DNA of 64,000 nucleotides from Actinoplanes octamycinicus (lineage in GTDB: Bacteria > Actinomycetota > Actinomycetes > Mycobacteriales > Micromonosporaceae): contig NZ_JACHNB010000001.1 of NCBI RefSeq assembly GCF_014205225.1, positions 124,001-188,000 on the forward strand. Reading direction: 5' to 3'. The notes below the pieces were generated by a model. That model saw nothing but the letters and a program-made list of their open reading frames with translations, ran no database searches and was not told the origin of the DNA. The first letter of the stretch is position 1, and each line of letters starts with the position of its first letter. Shown piece by piece: positions 62,332 to 64,000 of this stretch. The position numbers and the translations under genes are program-made.

Positions 62332-63545
62332 CCACCGTCGCGGAGACCCTCACCCGGGTCCACCACGAGGAGTGGGCCCGGGTGGTGGCGACCCTGGCCC
62401 GCCGGTTCGGCGACCTCGACCTGGCCGAGGAGATGGCCGCCGAGGCGTTCGCGACCGCGGTCGAGCGCTGGCCGGTCGACGGCGTCCCGCCCGCGCCCGG
62501 CGCCTGGCTGACCACCACCGCGAACCGCAAGGCGATCGACCGGCTCCGCCGCGAGGTCCGGCGCGACGAGAAACACCGGGAGGCCCTGATGCTGTCCGGC
62601 ACGCCGGAGCCGCTCGGCGCGATCGACGACGACCGGCTCCGGCTGGTCTTCACCTGCTGTCATCCGGCGCTCGCCATGGAGGCCCGGGTGGCGTTGACGC
62701 TGCGGATGGTCGGTGGGCTGACGGTGTCCGAGATCGCCCATGCGTTCCTGGTCCAGGAGACCGCCATGGGCCAGCGGATCACCCGCGCCAAAGCCAAGAT
62801 CAAGACCGCCCGGATCCCGTACGGCGTGCCGCTGCGCGACGATCTGCCGGCCCGGGTCACCGGGGTGCTCGCCGTGCTGTACCTGATCTTCAACGAGGGG
62901 TACCTGGCGTCCGGCCCCGGCACCCCGGCGGTGCGTGCCGACCTGACCGCCGAGGCGATCCGGCTGACCCGGCTGGTCCACGCGCTGCTGCCGGCCGACG
63001 GGGAGGCCGCCGGGCTGCTGGCGCTGATGCTGCTCACCGAGGCCCGCCGGCCCGCCCGGGTGTCCGCGAGCGGTGAGCTGGTCACCCTCGCGGAGCAGGA
63101 CCGCGGCGCCTGGGACCGGCAGCTGATCGCCGAGGGGCACGCCCTGGTCCGGGCCCGGCTCGCCGCCGGGGAGCCGCCCGGGCGCTACCAGATCCTGGCC
63201 GCGATCAACGCGGTGCACACCGACGCCCGGGACGTCCGGGACACCGACTGGGCGCAGATCCTCGCCCTCTACGAGCAGCTGATCCGGATCGACGCGTCGC
63301 CGATCGTGCGGCTGAATCGGGCGATCGCGGTCGCCGAGCTGGACGGCCCGGAGGTCGCGCTGGCCCAGATCGCCGGGCTGCCGCTCACCGACTACCACGC
63401 CTACCACGCGGTGCGCGCCGAGCTGCTGCGCCGGCTGGGCCGCAGCGACGAGGCGCGGGCGGCCTACGACCGCGCCGTCGAGCTGAGCGGCAACACCGCC
63501 GAGCAGGCCCACCTGATCCGCCGGCGCGACCAGCTGGCCGGGTAG
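62328..63545 (+). CDS. ECF42-type sigma factor
   Basis: A 405-residue sigma factor of normal ECF42 length. Region 2 is RRFGDLDLAEEMAAEAFATA, with GAWLTTTANRKAIDRLRRE after it. The CHPALAMEARVALTLRMVGG segment and region 4 GLTVSEIAHAFLVQETAMGQ follow, and the C-terminal TPR-like extension holds LYLIFNEGYLASG, DRQLIAEGHALV and IVRLNRAIAVAELDGPEV. It ends LIRRRDQLAG, with no integrase-like extension, unlike the copy at 51-53 kb. The GTG at 62328 overlaps the YCII stop by four bases, giving translational coupling. Confidence 0.92.
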   Translation: MTTVAETLTRVHHEEWARVVATLARRFGDLDLAEEMAAEAFATAVERWPVDGVPPAPGAWLTTTANRKAIDRLRREVRRDEKHREALMLSGTPEPLGAIDDDRLRLVFTCCHPALAMEARVALTLRMVGGLTVSEIAHAFLVQETAMGQRITRAKAKIKTARIPYGVPLRDDLPARVTGVLAVLYLIFNEGYLASGPGTPAVRADLTAEAIRLTRLVHALLPADGEAAGLLALMLLTEARRPARVSASGELVTLAEQDRGAWDRQLIAEGHALVRARLAAGEPPGRYQILAAINAVHTDARDVRDTDWAQILALYEQLIRIDASPIVRLNRAIAVAELDGPEVALAQIAGLPLTDYHAYHAVRAELLRRLGRSDEARAAYDRAVELSGNTAEQAHLIRRRDQLAG

Positions 63546-63548
63546 GGC

Positions 63549-64000
63549 CTACGAGGCGTAGATGGAGAACTTCGCGGTCCAGCGGCTGGCCGTGCCGAAC
63601 GTCGCCGGCCAGGTGCCGAACGTCGTCGGCGCGCTCCACGCGCCCTGGTTCGCGGCGCCGGTGTCGTAGCTCAAGTTGTTGTCGCCGTTGGTGTTGTAGA
63701 CCAGCCAGTAGGCGGTGTTCGGGGCCAGGGTGGCGGTGATCGGCCGGCTGTTCCAGGCGTTGGCGGTCAGCGTGCCCGAGGTGCTCGACGCGACCAGCGC
63801 GCCGGGCGAGCCGTTCGCGTCGGCGTAGATCGCCACCTGGTACTGGTTGGCCGGCGCGGCCTGCACCGACTTCGCGTAGACCGAGATCTGGCTGACCGGG
63901 AACGCGGTCGCGCCGGTGACGAACCGGGAGCCGTTCCGGTAGTTCGCGTCGCCGGAGTCCAGCGCGGCGCCCACCTGGTCGTACCCGAAGCGCGGGGCGC
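63549..64000 (-). CDS. Secreted protein, C-terminal beta-sandwich domain (5' end outside window)
   Basis: The last 150 residues of a longer protein whose start lies beyond the right edge. The segment is a Ser/Thr/Asn/Ala-rich beta-sandwich (FPVSQISVYAKSV, YQVAIYADANGSPGALVA, TAYWLVYNTNGDNNLSYDTG), resembling the choice-of-anchor/DUF4082-like accessory domains found in actinomycete extracellular enzymes and surface proteins. It ends KFSIYAS followed by a stop. Its strand is opposite the sigma factor, and the two stops are three bases apart. The catalytic part, if any, is not visible. Confidence 0.65.
   Translation of the reverse strand, partial: APRFGYDQVGAALDSGDANYRNGSRFVTGATAFPVSQISVYAKSVQAAPANQYQVAIYADANGSPGALVASSTSGTLTANAWNSRPITATLAPNTAYWLVYNTNGDNNLSYDTGAANQGAWSAPTTFGTWPATFGTASRWTAKFSIYAS

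Overview
The window is very GC-rich, with mostly G/C-ending codons, frequent GTG starts and short gene overlaps. It carries an F420-type oxidoreductase, LAL-type LuxR regulators, ECF42-type sigma factors, an iron-box-controlled siderophore-interacting protein and TTA codons confined mainly to regulators. This points to a mycelial actinomycete, most likely Micromonosporaceae (Actinoplanes-like); the genus is an inference. No rRNA, tRNA or CRISPR array was seen.

Layout. 1-8.1 kb: the end of a carboxymuconolactone-decarboxylase-family gene, then a cobalamin block of cobN (minus, behind a B12 riboswitch) and divergent cobG-cobH-cobIJ. 8.3-19.9 kb: a surface-polysaccharide region. Seven overlapping minus-strand genes (GT2, GT4, GT-C-like membrane enzyme, small membrane protein, flippase, GT4, GT4) lie between a secreted GH5-like glycosidase and a secreted L-type lectin. 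20.4-29.3 kb: a wall/surface protein with Gly-Asn repeats, a siderophore-interacting protein behind a DtxR/IdeR-like box, an MFS transporter, an LCP ligase, a methyltransferase, an F420 oxidoreductase and a GT39-like enzyme. 29.5-38.4 kb: a 1562-residue nSTAND NTPase/WD40 protein, a phosphopantetheinyl transferase, a MOSC protein and glycogen phosphorylase.

38.4-45 kb: an IS110-family element, an MmpS-like protein, a SigE-family sigma factor with a coupled membrane protein, and a UvrA-like ABC ATPase. 45.1-50.1 kb: a minus-strand run of a MEDS-STAS regulator and three pilin-like genes, two carrying large extracellular domains (Ig-like repeats; ricin-like lectin). 50.2-54.6 kb: an acyl-CoA dehydrogenase and an ECF42 sigma factor fused to a truncated tyrosine-integrase-like domain. 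The sigma gene follows its YCII partner and faces a DUF998 gene across a region with two identical divergent promoter-like elements. 54.7-64 kb: two LAL regulators, an HSL-type hydrolase, a second YCII-ECF42 pair and the end of a secreted protein.

Two features run through the whole window. First, short tandem repeats with locus-specific unit sequences occur at domain boundaries or termini of unrelated genes, always in multiples of three inside genes, and also between genes. Second, an approximately 40-bp palindrome with TTTTCGGTACG/CGTACCGAAAA arms is dispersed between genes. The most unusual items are the sigma factor-integrase fusion with its divergent promoter pair, the pseudopilin-adhesin operon, the nSTAND protein with a hydrophobic N-terminal module, and the repeat insertions.
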